From assembly GCA_903930165.1 (NCBI GenBank), contig CAIYXO010000203.1, positions 1 through 5,248 on the forward strand: a DNA stretch of 5,248 nt, written 5' to 3'. The position numbers and the translations under genes are program-made. The notes beneath the pieces were generated by a model that was given only the letters and a program-made list of their open reading frames with translations, was not told where the DNA came from and made no database searches. This DNA comes from an uncultured Verrucomicrobiota bacterium (GTDB lineage Bacteria > Verrucomicrobiota > Verrucomicrobiia > Limisphaerales > UBA9464). Below are positions 1-5,248 of this stretch, piece by piece; the first letter of the stretch is position 1, and each line of letters starts with the position of its first letter.

Positions 1-663
1 CGCGAGGCGTCTGCCGTTCCGTGCGAGGCGGGCCACCTGCACGCCTTCGTCGGCGTGCATCCGGTAGGTGGCCCTCGCGATGGCTGCCGAATCGTCGGGT
101 TTGGATCTGGTGGCATCCCCATATGCCGTCCAGAGCCGATCGACCAGTGCGCCGGCTGCGAACGTGTCCTCGAACGAGGCGTTTTCCAGGGTTCCACTGC
201 AGACCAGGACCAGTCGTTCAGGCAACCGGAGCAGCAGGTGTCGGGCGACGGCGTCGAGGTTGGTCATGGAACCGACCAGCACCGAGCGGGAGCCGCGGGA
301 CGCGTGGAGCGCACGTGTCCCGTTGGTGGTGGTCATGATGATCTCCTTTCCGGCCACCCTTTCCCTCGTGAACTCCCGGGGGGAATTCCCGAGGTCGAAG
401 TCGGTCCCGCCGCTGAGGGCGGCCAGGATCCGATGGCCTTCGCGCTCCCCTGCCAGCAGCGCTCCCGGATGGAGACGCTTCAGCTCGATGGCCGAAGGGA
501 TGTCCGCGGCGGGCCGTATCCCGGCGGCGCCGTTGCCCAGCGCCTCCAGCATCGTCGAGGTCGCGCGGAGGACGTCGAAAACGACGCAGGTCGTCCCGCT
601 CAGGTCCGTCGCGGACAACTGCCGGAACTCCGCCGGCGAGAAGAGCACCTCGAGGTGGAGCAT
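1..663 (-). CDS. comB: 2-phosphosulfolactate phosphatase (ComB family), C-terminus cut by window edge
   Basis: Reading the minus strand from the ATG at 663-661 gives 221 codons with no stop up to the window edge, so the 3' end lies outside. Family-like motifs are VVFDVLRATST (residues 27-37), LLAGEREG (69-76), DLGNSPREF (90-98), TTTNGTRA (111-118) and CSGTLENASFED (155-166), in the order expected for ComB. Family members are roughly 235-245 residues, so only a short tail should be missing. ComB is a Mg-dependent phosphatase converting 2-phosphosulfolactate to sulfolactate in methanogen coenzyme M synthesis. Homologues are widespread in bacteria that do not make coenzyme M, where the true substrate is uncertain. 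A cytosolic location is expected, as no signal peptide is visible. The start lies 5 bp beyond the stop of the beta-propeller gene, which implies co-transcription. The only ribosome-site candidate is a weak GAGAG very close to the ATG. Family assignment is firm; physiological role is open. Confidence 0.9.
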   Translation of the reverse strand, partial: MLHLEVLFSPAEFRQLSATDLSGTTCVVFDVLRATSTMLEALGNGAAGIRPAADIPSAIELKRLHPGALLAGEREGHRILAALSGGTDFDLGNSPREFTRERVAGKEIIMTTTNGTRALHASRGSRSVLVGSMTNLDAVARHLLLRLPERLVLVCSGTLENASFEDTFAAGALVDRLWTAYGDATRSKPDDSAAIARATYRMHADEGVQVARLARNGRRLA

Positions 664-668
664 CGCTC

Positions 669-1997
669 TCAATTCTTCGGAAGGTTTCCGGAGAATGCGT
701 GGAGAGCCGTGGCGGTGCGGACCAGGACCTGGCCGTCGGCCAAGGCGACGCTGCCCTTGCATGGCGACTCGCCTTGGAAGGCATGTGAGCCCAGGACTTC
801 GAACTGTTCTCCGGCGGAGAGCACGAACACGGTTCCGTTCTCGTCGTGGCAGAACAGCTTGCCATCGGCAGCCGAAGGGGAACCCCAGATCGGCCCGTTG
901 CCGGGAACCTTGCCGGACCAGATCTTCGTGCCGTCCTTCGGGTTCAGCTTCGACAGGATCCGCTTCTGTCCATCCAGCACGAAGACATGGTCCTTGTAGA
1001 GACAGGGAGTGCTCCAGTCGGTGGGAGCTTCCCGGAACTCCCAGGCCCGGTGGGTCTGGGTCACGTCTCCTGAACCGCCCCCGCGGAAGGCCACCACCGG
1101 TTGGCCCTTCGGGCCGGAGGCGAGGACGAAACCGCCGGCCACCACGGGTGAGGTGACGATGCGGTACCAGTCGTCCCGCTTCTCATAGAGCCGGGCACGC
1201 CAGATCTCCCCGCCGTCGCTGAACCTGTGGCCGGAGACGTGGTCGCCGCCCACGATGACCAGTTCGGGACCGTTCGGTCCCTTGAAGGCGACCGGCGTCG
1301 CGTAGGACTCGCCGCTTTCCTTGGTCGAGTCCGTCTTGCGGACGTGGCGCCACAGGTCCTTGCCGGTGGCCGGGTCGACGCAGAGGACGAAGGACTCGCG
1401 GGAGGACTTGCCGTCGAAGCGGGGATAATCCTGGGGCATCTCGTCGCGCTGGAGCACGGGGAGGTAGAGACGGCCTTCATGCAGGAGCGGGCTGGCGCCG
1501 TAGAGCCACATGACGGCGAAGTTTCCGTACTCCTTGCCGAGGTTCCGGCTCCAGAGGGGTTTTCCCTCGAGGTTGAACGCGGCGAAATCGCCGGTTCCGA
1601 AGAGCACGATCACACGTTCGGCATCCACCACCGGGGAAGGCGCGCACATGTTGTTCCGGCCAACATCGCGATCGCCGATGCCCACCGTCCGACGCCACAG
1701 TTCCCTGCCCGACTTCCGGTCGAGGCAGAGGAGGAGGAGGTTCTTCTCCGCATCCGGGGTCGTGAGGAAGAGGCGATCGCCGACGAAGACCGGAGTCGAT
1801 CCGGCCTTCCCCGGCAGGGGGGTGCTCCAAGCGAGGTTGCCCGGCCCCAGCTTGGCCGGAAGGGAGAGTGCCGGGGAGGATCCGTCCTGATTTGGGCCCC
1901 GCCATTGGGACCAATCGCCCTCGGCGGCGGAGGTTCCCGGAACCAGTGCGAGGAGGGCGGAGATGCCGAGCAGGTGGTAGGCGCGAAGCGGTGTCAT
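669..1997 (-). CDS. Exported PQQ-like beta-propeller repeat protein (BamB-like)
   Basis: The product is 442 residues. The N-terminus is a signal peptide: a short positively charged start, a hydrophobic core around residues 8-20 and a likely cleavage after TSA at 24. The mature protein opens with DWSQWRGPNQDG (28-39), common in secreted PQQ-propeller proteins of the PVC group. Blade-type repeats that place a D/N-P-x-G-x-x-x-W pattern at the turn are visible: LDRKSGRELWRR (92-103), VDPATGKDLWRH (207-218) and LNPKDGTKIW (351-360). This is a quinoprotein-like propeller of the PQQ_2/BamB type. No dehydrogenase domain is seen, so a scaffold or binding role outside the cytoplasm is more likely than catalysis. 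The ATG at 1997 is the only usual start between the signal sequence and an upstream in-frame TAG at 2075-2073. No Shine-Dalgarno sequence is visible. It follows the SIS gene by 75 bp and precedes comB by 5 bp. Substrate or partner unknown. Confidence 0.88.
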   Translation of the reverse strand: MTPLRAYHLLGISALLALVPGTSAAEGDWSQWRGPNQDGSSPALSLPAKLGPGNLAWSTPLPGKAGSTPVFVGDRLFLTTPDAEKNLLLLCLDRKSGRELWRRTVGIGDRDVGRNNMCAPSPVVDAERVIVLFGTGDFAAFNLEGKPLWSRNLGKEYGNFAVMWLYGASPLLHEGRLYLPVLQRDEMPQDYPRFDGKSSRESFVLCVDPATGKDLWRHVRKTDSTKESGESYATPVAFKGPNGPELVIVGGDHVSGHRFSDGGEIWRARLYEKRDDWYRIVTSPVVAGGFVLASGPKGQPVVAFRGGGSGDVTQTHRAWEFREAPTDWSTPCLYKDHVFVLDGQKRILSKLNPKDGTKIWSGKVPGNGPIWGSPSAADGKLFCHDENGTVFVLSAGEQFEVLGSHAFQGESPCKGSVALADGQVLVRTATALHAFSGNLPKN

Positions 1998-2072
1998 GGG
2001 ATCAGGAGAGTTGCCGGATGGGGTATGGACGACCGGCCAGCGAGTCCATTCGAAGAGGTCGGCGAACCGGCC

Positions 2073-2807
2073 CTACAGGTGCCGGATGTGTGAGCGGTAC
2101 TTCTTCAGCAGTCGGTCGTTGTGATCGTCGCCGTTGGTGTTGCTGCTGACGTAGACCTCCGGGTCGACCCCCTTCTTCACCAGATCCTCGATCGCCTGGA
2201 CGACCATGAGGTTGATGATCAAGGCGCCGGTGATGGTGGAGGGTGGACCGATGCGGCAGGGCAGGCCGTCGATCTGGATCGCGGCGTCCCCATCGACGCC
2301 GCAGTTGTCGATCACCAGATCCGCGACCTCGGCCAGGCGTTTCCCGGAGGCATGACGCGAGGGCCATCGGAAGGTCTGGTCGACGTTCGTGATCGCCACC
2401 GTCCGGAGACCGCGGCTTCGGGCCTCGAGTACCATCTCGACGGGCACCGCGTTCCGTCCGCCGTTGGACGCGACCACGATCACATCGCCTCTTTGGACCG
2501 GATACTTGTCGAGGATCCTGGCGGCGAGCCCCGTCTCCCGTTCCAGATAGGTCGCCTCGATCGCATTCAGGTGCAGCATCAGCGTCTCCTCGAGGATCGG
2601 AACGGCCTTGGCCAGATGGCCGGCGCGGTAGAAGACCTCCTCGGCCAGCAGGTGGGAGTGACCCGTGCCAAAGGCGTAGAGGAAACGTCCCGAGGCCAGC
2701 GCCTCGGCGATCCAGCCGCCTGCGGTGGTGATGGCGTTGCGCTGGGACTCGGCGACCCGGTTGAACTGGTTCCGGGCCTCGTGGACGAATTGGTCGTAGG
2801 CGGACAT
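2073..2807 (-). CDS. SIS-domain phosphosugar-binding protein, UPF0309-like
   Basis: With the ATG at 2807 the product is 244 residues, matching the roughly 240-250 usual for UPF0309-type sugar isomerase-domain proteins. One SIS domain covers most of it. Visible landmarks are RFLYAFGTGHSHLLAEEVFYRAG (split here as RFLYAFGTGHSH at 41-52 and LLAEEVFYRAG at 53-63), VIVVASNGGRN (109-119), PSRHASGKRLAEVADLVID (149-167) and a conserved tail with NTNGDDHN (223-230). SIS domains bind phosphorylated sugars, often amino sugars, and act as isomerases, etherases or regulators; this subgroup has no settled reaction that can be named. It is probably cytosolic. The open frame continues upstream to 3176, but the added residues are low-complexity Ser/Gly/Pro and run into the divergent polyprenyl synthase gene. 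An intermediate ATG at 2924 is a weaker alternative. The usual second serine of the S-N-S-G-R-N phosphate loop is glycine here (residue 116). Confidence 0.87.
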   Translation of the reverse strand: MSAYDQFVHEARNQFNRVAESQRNAITTAGGWIAEALASGRFLYAFGTGHSHLLAEEVFYRAGHLAKAVPILEETLMLHLNAIEATYLERETGLAARILDKYPVQRGDVIVVASNGGRNAVPVEMVLEARSRGLRTVAITNVDQTFRWPSRHASGKRLAEVADLVIDNCGVDGDAAIQIDGLPCRIGPPSTITGALIINLMVVQAIEDLVKKGVDPEVYVSSNTNGDDHNDRLLKKYRSHIRHL

Positions 2808-2899
2808 GGCAGGATTCGAAGGCCCGAGGATCGTCGACAGGCGTCCAATCTCAACGCCGAAACCCGATGGGGGACCGGACAATGCGTTGGACGCGGTGT

Positions 2900-2927
2900 T
2901 TGACCCTTCAGCGACTGCACTCATAGT
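2900..2927 (+). promoter_or_regulatory. Candidate sigma-70-type promoter for the polyprenyl synthase operon
   Basis: TTGACC (2900-2905, 5 of 6 to the -35 consensus) is followed after 16 bp by CATAGT (2922-2927, 4 of 6 to the -10 consensus). Transcription would start near 2934, leaving a leader of only about 8 nt to the ATG at 2942 but about 26 nt to the in-frame ATG at 2960. If the promoter is real, it favours the second start. It sits in the divergent spacer between the SIS and synthase genes. The -10 match is weak, and promoter consensus in this lineage is assumed rather than known. No comparable minus-strand promoter for the SIS gene was found. Confidence 0.28.
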
Positions 2928-2930
2928 GTG

Positions 2931-2953
2931 CGGCATCGTCGATGTCGGCATCG
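2931..2953 (+). repeat. Short repeat CGGCATCG, twice, flanking the synthase start
   Basis: CGGCATCG occurs at 2931-2938 and again at 2946-2953. The bases between include CGATGTCG, the reverse complement of CGGCATCG except for one base, so the region reads as both a direct and an inverted repeat overlapping the ATG at 2942. This could be a small operator or a weak RNA hairpin that occludes the start. At this GC content, an 8-bp repeat in a short span can also arise by chance. Confidence 0.3.
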
Positions 2954-3973
2954 CCCTCCATGACAGCAAACCTCGCCGCGGAGTTGGTCTCAGGGGACTG
3001 GGACCCGGTCGTGGCACCGGTCCGAGCCTTCCTGGACCGCGTTTCAACCCGTCTGGAGGAGCAGGTGGCCAGCTTCGAGCCCGAGATCGCGGAGTACGCC
3101 CGCTACGCGCTTGAGAACCAGGGCAAGCAGCTCCGCCCCACCCTGGTCGCGCTTTCGGGTGGCGCCGTGGGAACACTCAACGAGAGCTCGGTGACGATCG
3201 CGGTGATCATCGAGATGATCCATCTGGCCACCCTGGTCCATGACGACATCATGGACGAGGCTCGCATCCGTCGTCGCAGGCCGACGTTGGCCACCCGTTG
3301 GGGCAACGATGTGGCGGTGTTGCTCGGGGACTGCCTGTTCGCACACGCCCTCCGGTTGGCCGCGGAGCTTTCGGCGAACGACGTGTGCCGATTGGTGGCC
3401 GCCAGCAGCGGAAGGGTCTGTACCGGGGAAATCCTCCAGAGCCACCGACGTCGGCGTTGGTCGGTGGACCGTTCGGACTACTACAAGGTCATCGAGATGA
3501 AGACCGCGGAGTTGTTCGCGCTTTCCTGCGACCTCGGGGCGCGTTTGGCCGGAGGGACTCCGGAGGAAGCCGCCGCGCTTCGGCGATATGGAATCGCCTT
3601 GGGTACGGCCTACCAGATCTATGACGACTGCCTGGATCTGTTCGGGGCCGAGACCGCGGCCGGCAAGTCCCTCGGGACCGACCTGGCCAGCGGCAAGGTG
3701 ACCCTTCCGCTGATCGTCTACCTGGAACGCTCCAGCGAGGCCGATCGCCGAAAGGTGACCGGATGGTTGGAGTCGTGGCATCCGGACCGTTTTGCGGCGA
3801 TCAGGGCGGAGTTGGATTCGGTGGACGCTTTGGGAGAATCCCGCCGGGTGATCGGAGAATTCTTGAACGCCGCGGACTCGGCCCTGTCGATCCTCCGTGC
3901 CGGCCCTGAGGCGGATGCACTGGTGGCCCTGAACCGATTCTTGGCACGCCAAACCGCCTTGCTCGCCGGCTAG
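2942..3973 (+). CDS. Long-chain trans-polyprenyl diphosphate synthase (IspB/HepT-like)
   Basis: The product is 343 residues, a usual length for this all-helical prenyltransferase family. It extends allylic diphosphates with isopentenyl diphosphate units in the cytosol, normally to supply menaquinone or ubiquinone side chains. All key elements are present: GKQLRP (61-66) and His94 for IPP binding, the first Asp-rich motif DDIMD (101-105) followed by the basic run RIRRRRP (108-114), GEILQ (162-166), Lys187 in EMKTAE, Gln225 just before the second Asp-rich motif DDCLD (228-232), and lysines 242 and 252 in GKSLGTDL and GKVTLPL. Position -5 from the first Asp-rich motif is Ala96, a small residue typical of long-chain enzymes; the exact chain length cannot be read. 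ATG 2942 is used here; ATG 2960 (residue 7) is equally possible and fits the candidate promoter better. Neither has a clear Shine-Dalgarno sequence. The sigma gene follows 6 bp after its stop. Confidence 0.95.
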   Translation: MSASPSMTANLAAELVSGDWDPVVAPVRAFLDRVSTRLEEQVASFEPEIAEYARYALENQGKQLRPTLVALSGGAVGTLNESSVTIAVIIEMIHLATLVHDDIMDEARIRRRRPTLATRWGNDVAVLLGDCLFAHALRLAAELSANDVCRLVAASSGRVCTGEILQSHRRRRWSVDRSDYYKVIEMKTAELFALSCDLGARLAGGTPEEAAALRRYGIALGTAYQIYDDCLDLFGAETAAGKSLGTDLASGKVTLPLIVYLERSSEADRRKVTGWLESWHPDRFAAIRAELDSVDALGESRRVIGEFLNAADSALSILRAGPEADALVALNRFLARQTALLAG

Positions 3974-3979
3974 TGAGCC

Positions 3980-4627
3980 GTGAGTGTCACCTTGTTGATG
4001 GAACCGCCCGCAGAGTCGGCGAAGCCGAATCGTCCCACGTCGGCCGCCGACGAGGTTGCGGAGGTGCGCAATCTGGTTCGGGAGGCCAAGGACGGAGACC
4101 TCGGCGCCTACGACGAACTCGTCCGGCGGCATCAGGAGCGCATCTACGGGTTGTGCTACCACATGACGTCGAATCATGAGGATGCCCACGACTTGGCGCA
4201 GGATGCCTTTGTGAAGGCTTGGCAGGCGATCCGATCGTTCAAGGGCGACGCGAGTTTCTACACCTGGGTCTATCGCATTGCGGTCAACACCTGCCTGAAT
4301 CATCTCAAGACCAAGCGGAACCGCTCTTTACATCTGAGCCTGAACGACTTGGAGATCAATCCGGAGAACGATCCGGACCTTGTGGCCTTGGTATCCGAAC
4401 GGACGCCGCGTCGGGATGCGGGCTTGTCGGAGCTGCACCAACGATTGAACGAGTCGATGCTCAAGCTTTCTGAGGAGCATCGCGCCGTGGTGACCCTGCA
4501 CGACATCCAGGGCATGCCACACGATGAGATCGCCAAGGTGCTTGGGGTGAACCCCGGGACGGTGCGCTCTCGGCTGTTCTATGCGCGGCAGCAACTGCAG
4601 GCCTGGCTTTCCGATCTGGTGGGTTGA
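3980..4627 (+). CDS. ECF-type RNA polymerase sigma factor (sigma-70 family, RpoE-like)
   Basis: The product is 215 residues. Sigma region 2 spans about 38-110, with the core-binding helix DLAQDAFVKAW (71-81) and the -10-recognition segment TWVYRIAVNTCLNHL (95-109). Region 4 spans about 152-208, with a helix-turn-helix within MPHDEIAKVLGVNPGTVRSR (179-198). Regions 1 and 3 are absent, as in extracytoplasmic-function sigma factors. It should direct core polymerase to a dedicated promoter set, usually in response to envelope or redox stress and held in check by an anti-sigma encoded next door. The downstream membrane protein fits that position. The start is GTG at 3980, 6 bp after the synthase stop. 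An in-frame ATG at 3998 would remove six residues; neither start has a clear ribosome site. About 37 residues, rich in Pro, Ala and Glu, precede region 2, longer than in minimal ECFs. The tight spacing suggests co-transcription with the synthase. Confidence 0.94.
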   Translation: MSVTLLMEPPAESAKPNRPTSAADEVAEVRNLVREAKDGDLGAYDELVRRHQERIYGLCYHMTSNHEDAHDLAQDAFVKAWQAIRSFKGDASFYTWVYRIAVNTCLNHLKTKRNRSLHLSLNDLEINPENDPDLVALVSERTPRRDAGLSELHQRLNESMLKLSEEHRAVVTLHDIQGMPHDEIAKVLGVNPGTVRSRLFYARQQLQAWLSDLVG

Positions 4628-4651
4628 GATAGGGATTCGGTTTTGAAAGAC

Positions 4652-5149
4652 ATGAACCACGACGAACAAGAAGAGATCCAGAAGCTGATCCGGCTGAAGC
4701 GTTACGAGGTTCCGCCTCCCGGCTATTTCCGTGATTTTTCCGCCGGGGTGATGGCCCGGATTCGCCGCGAGGAAGCTGCGAGGCCGGTGCCATGGTGGCG
4801 TCAAGCCTTGCAATGGAGTCCGTCGGCGCGGTTGGCGTGGTCCAACGCCTTGACGCTCGCCGGACTTGGGGTGGTCGCGTTTTCCCTCTACATCACCTCG
4901 CTCAAGGGTCCCGATGGAAGTCCATCCCTCGTATCCACCCAACCTCAGTTGGGTGGACTTGGACTGGGCGCCGACAAACAGGGCGCCTTGGCTCCGAACA
5001 CCTCCCTTCTGTCGATGGAGTCCCCGATCGAGATCCACGTGATCCCGATCCGAGCTGCGACGCCGGCCGACACCAATCCGTTTCCCCAGGGATTGTTTCA
5101 GCTTCCCGAGAACCCATCGGTACGGGTGGGATTCGGCCCGAATCGTTGA
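4652..5149 (+). CDS. Single-pass membrane protein, putative anti-sigma factor of a non-zinc type
   Basis: The product is 165 residues from the ATG at 4652; a TTG at 4643 would add three. The N-terminal 60 residues are charged and contain LKRYEVPPPGYFRDFS (15-30), a segment I associate with small proteins next to sigma factors in Verrucomicrobiota, then an amphipathic basic stretch AGVMARIRREE (31-41). A single hydrophobic helix lies at about 63-83 (core LTLAGLGVVAFSLYITS). The remaining 80 or so residues are Pro/Gly/Ser-rich and probably extracytoplasmic. The layout (cytosolic head, one membrane span, outer tail) and the position 24 bp after an ECF sigma gene match a membrane anti-sigma factor. 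There is no cysteine in the protein, so the zinc-binding HxxxCxxC anti-sigma motif is absent, and no other anti-sigma domain is recognisable. The function is inferred from position and topology; a sigma-linked membrane protein of another role is possible. An unusual inverted repeat lies in its coding sequence. Confidence 0.75.
   Translation: MNHDEQEEIQKLIRLKRYEVPPPGYFRDFSAGVMARIRREEAARPVPWWRQALQWSPSARLAWSNALTLAGLGVVAFSLYITSLKGPDGSPSLVSTQPQLGGLGLGADKQGALAPNTSLLSMESPIEIHVIPIRAATPADTNPFPQGLFQLPENPSVRVGFGPNR
4934..4957 (+). repeat. Perfect 10-bp inverted repeat with 4-nt loop inside the membrane-protein gene
   Basis: TCCACCCAAC (4934-4943) and GTTGGGTGGA (4948-4957) are exact reverse complements separated by CTCA. 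The RNA could form a strong hairpin on either strand. No T-run follows on the plus strand, so this is not a standard intrinsic terminator. It encodes residues around 95-102 in the loosely constrained Pro/Gly-rich tail just after the membrane span. Confidence 0.8.
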
Positions 5150-5248
5150 ACCGAGGATGCGTCGGTCCAATTGGAAGGCCCGGCGCTTGGTTGCCTGAAG
5201 CTCCCGGAAGCCCCGGTTGACGCTGGGGGATCCGCACGAAAAGGCCCC
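5150..5248. other. 99 bp after the membrane-protein gene with no convincing feature
   Basis: The only ATG on the plus strand (5157) opens a 13-residue frame ending at 5198. Another plus frame stays open to the edge from a possible TTG at 5171, but its residues resemble no known start. CCCCGG and CTGGGG around 5213-5230 could pair across 6 nt with one G-U pair, but no T-run follows, so no terminator is called. The operon may continue beyond the window. Confidence 0.4.

Noticed and set aside
55..1156. Two long plus-strand frames and a minus-strand frame (218-865) over comB and the start of the sequence
   Set aside because: They are alternative frames over clear comB and propeller coding sequence; their translations are rich in Arg, Pro and Ser and lack motifs.
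1998..2075. Possible read-through fusion of the SIS and beta-propeller genes, which share a frame and are separated by a single TAG followed by 25 sense codons
   Set aside because: The propeller has its own signal peptide at its ATG, which makes a cytosolic fusion senseless. A 25-codon stop-free stretch is ordinary at this GC content.
1227..2093. Plus-strand open frame (288 codons) opposite the beta-propeller gene
   Set aside because: The minus strand has a signal peptide and repeated propeller motifs; the plus frame has no recognisable domain and is explained as a GC-rich shadow.
2808..3176. N-terminal extension of the SIS protein up to 3176
   Set aside because: The extra residues are low-complexity, not part of the family, and overlap the well-supported start of the divergent polyprenyl synthase.
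3044..4303. Long minus-strand open frame (419 codons) opposite the polyprenyl synthase and sigma genes
   Set aside because: It spans two genes with intact family motifs on the other strand. Its translation shows no recognisable domain and is typical of antisense frames in GC-rich DNA.
5157..5198. 13-residue reading frame after the membrane-protein gene
   Set aside because: Too short, with no ribosome site and no resemblance to a known leader peptide or small protein.
5200..5248. Possible terminator hairpins (GCTCCCGGAAGC, and CCCCGG pairing with CTGGGG) near the right edge
   Set aside because: Stems are short or imperfect and no T-run follows, so no terminator can be supported.

Overview
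The window is GC-rich and densely coded, with weak or absent Shine-Dalgarno sequences. Its gene content points to Verrucomicrobiota or a related PVC-group bacterium. The clues are a secreted PQQ-type beta-propeller opening with a DWSQWRG-type motif, a UPF0309-like SIS protein, a polyprenyl synthase with a GKQLRP / DDIMDEAR / DDCLD signature, and an ECF sigma factor followed by a small 'KRYEVPPPGYF' membrane protein. The lineage is an inference from remembered family resemblance, not from a search.

Layout: two gene strings diverge from an intergenic region at about 2808-2941. Leftward (minus strand) are a SIS-domain phosphosugar-binding protein (2807-2073), an exported PQQ/BamB-like beta-propeller (1997-669) and a 2-phosphosulfolactate phosphatase (comB; 663 to the window edge, C-terminus cut off). 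The last two are 5 bp apart, and the SIS gene is 75 bp upstream of the propeller gene. Rightward (plus strand) are a long-chain trans-polyprenyl diphosphate synthase (2942-3973), an ECF-type RNA polymerase sigma factor (3980-4627, 6 bp after the synthase stop) and a single-pass membrane protein (4652-5149, 24 bp after the sigma stop). The membrane protein sits where an anti-sigma factor would be expected. The last 99 bases show no convincing gene.

How the genes may work together: the rightward set looks like one transcription unit joining isoprenoid side-chain synthesis (quinone or lipid-carrier precursor) to an envelope-type sigma/anti-sigma module. The putative anti-sigma has one transmembrane helix and no cysteine, so it cannot carry the common zinc-binding HxxxCxxC anti-sigma fold. 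It is the most novel protein here, and its gene also contains a perfect 10-bp inverted repeat with a 4-nt loop. The leftward set has no obvious shared pathway. No RNA gene, CRISPR array, insertion sequence or phage element was seen.
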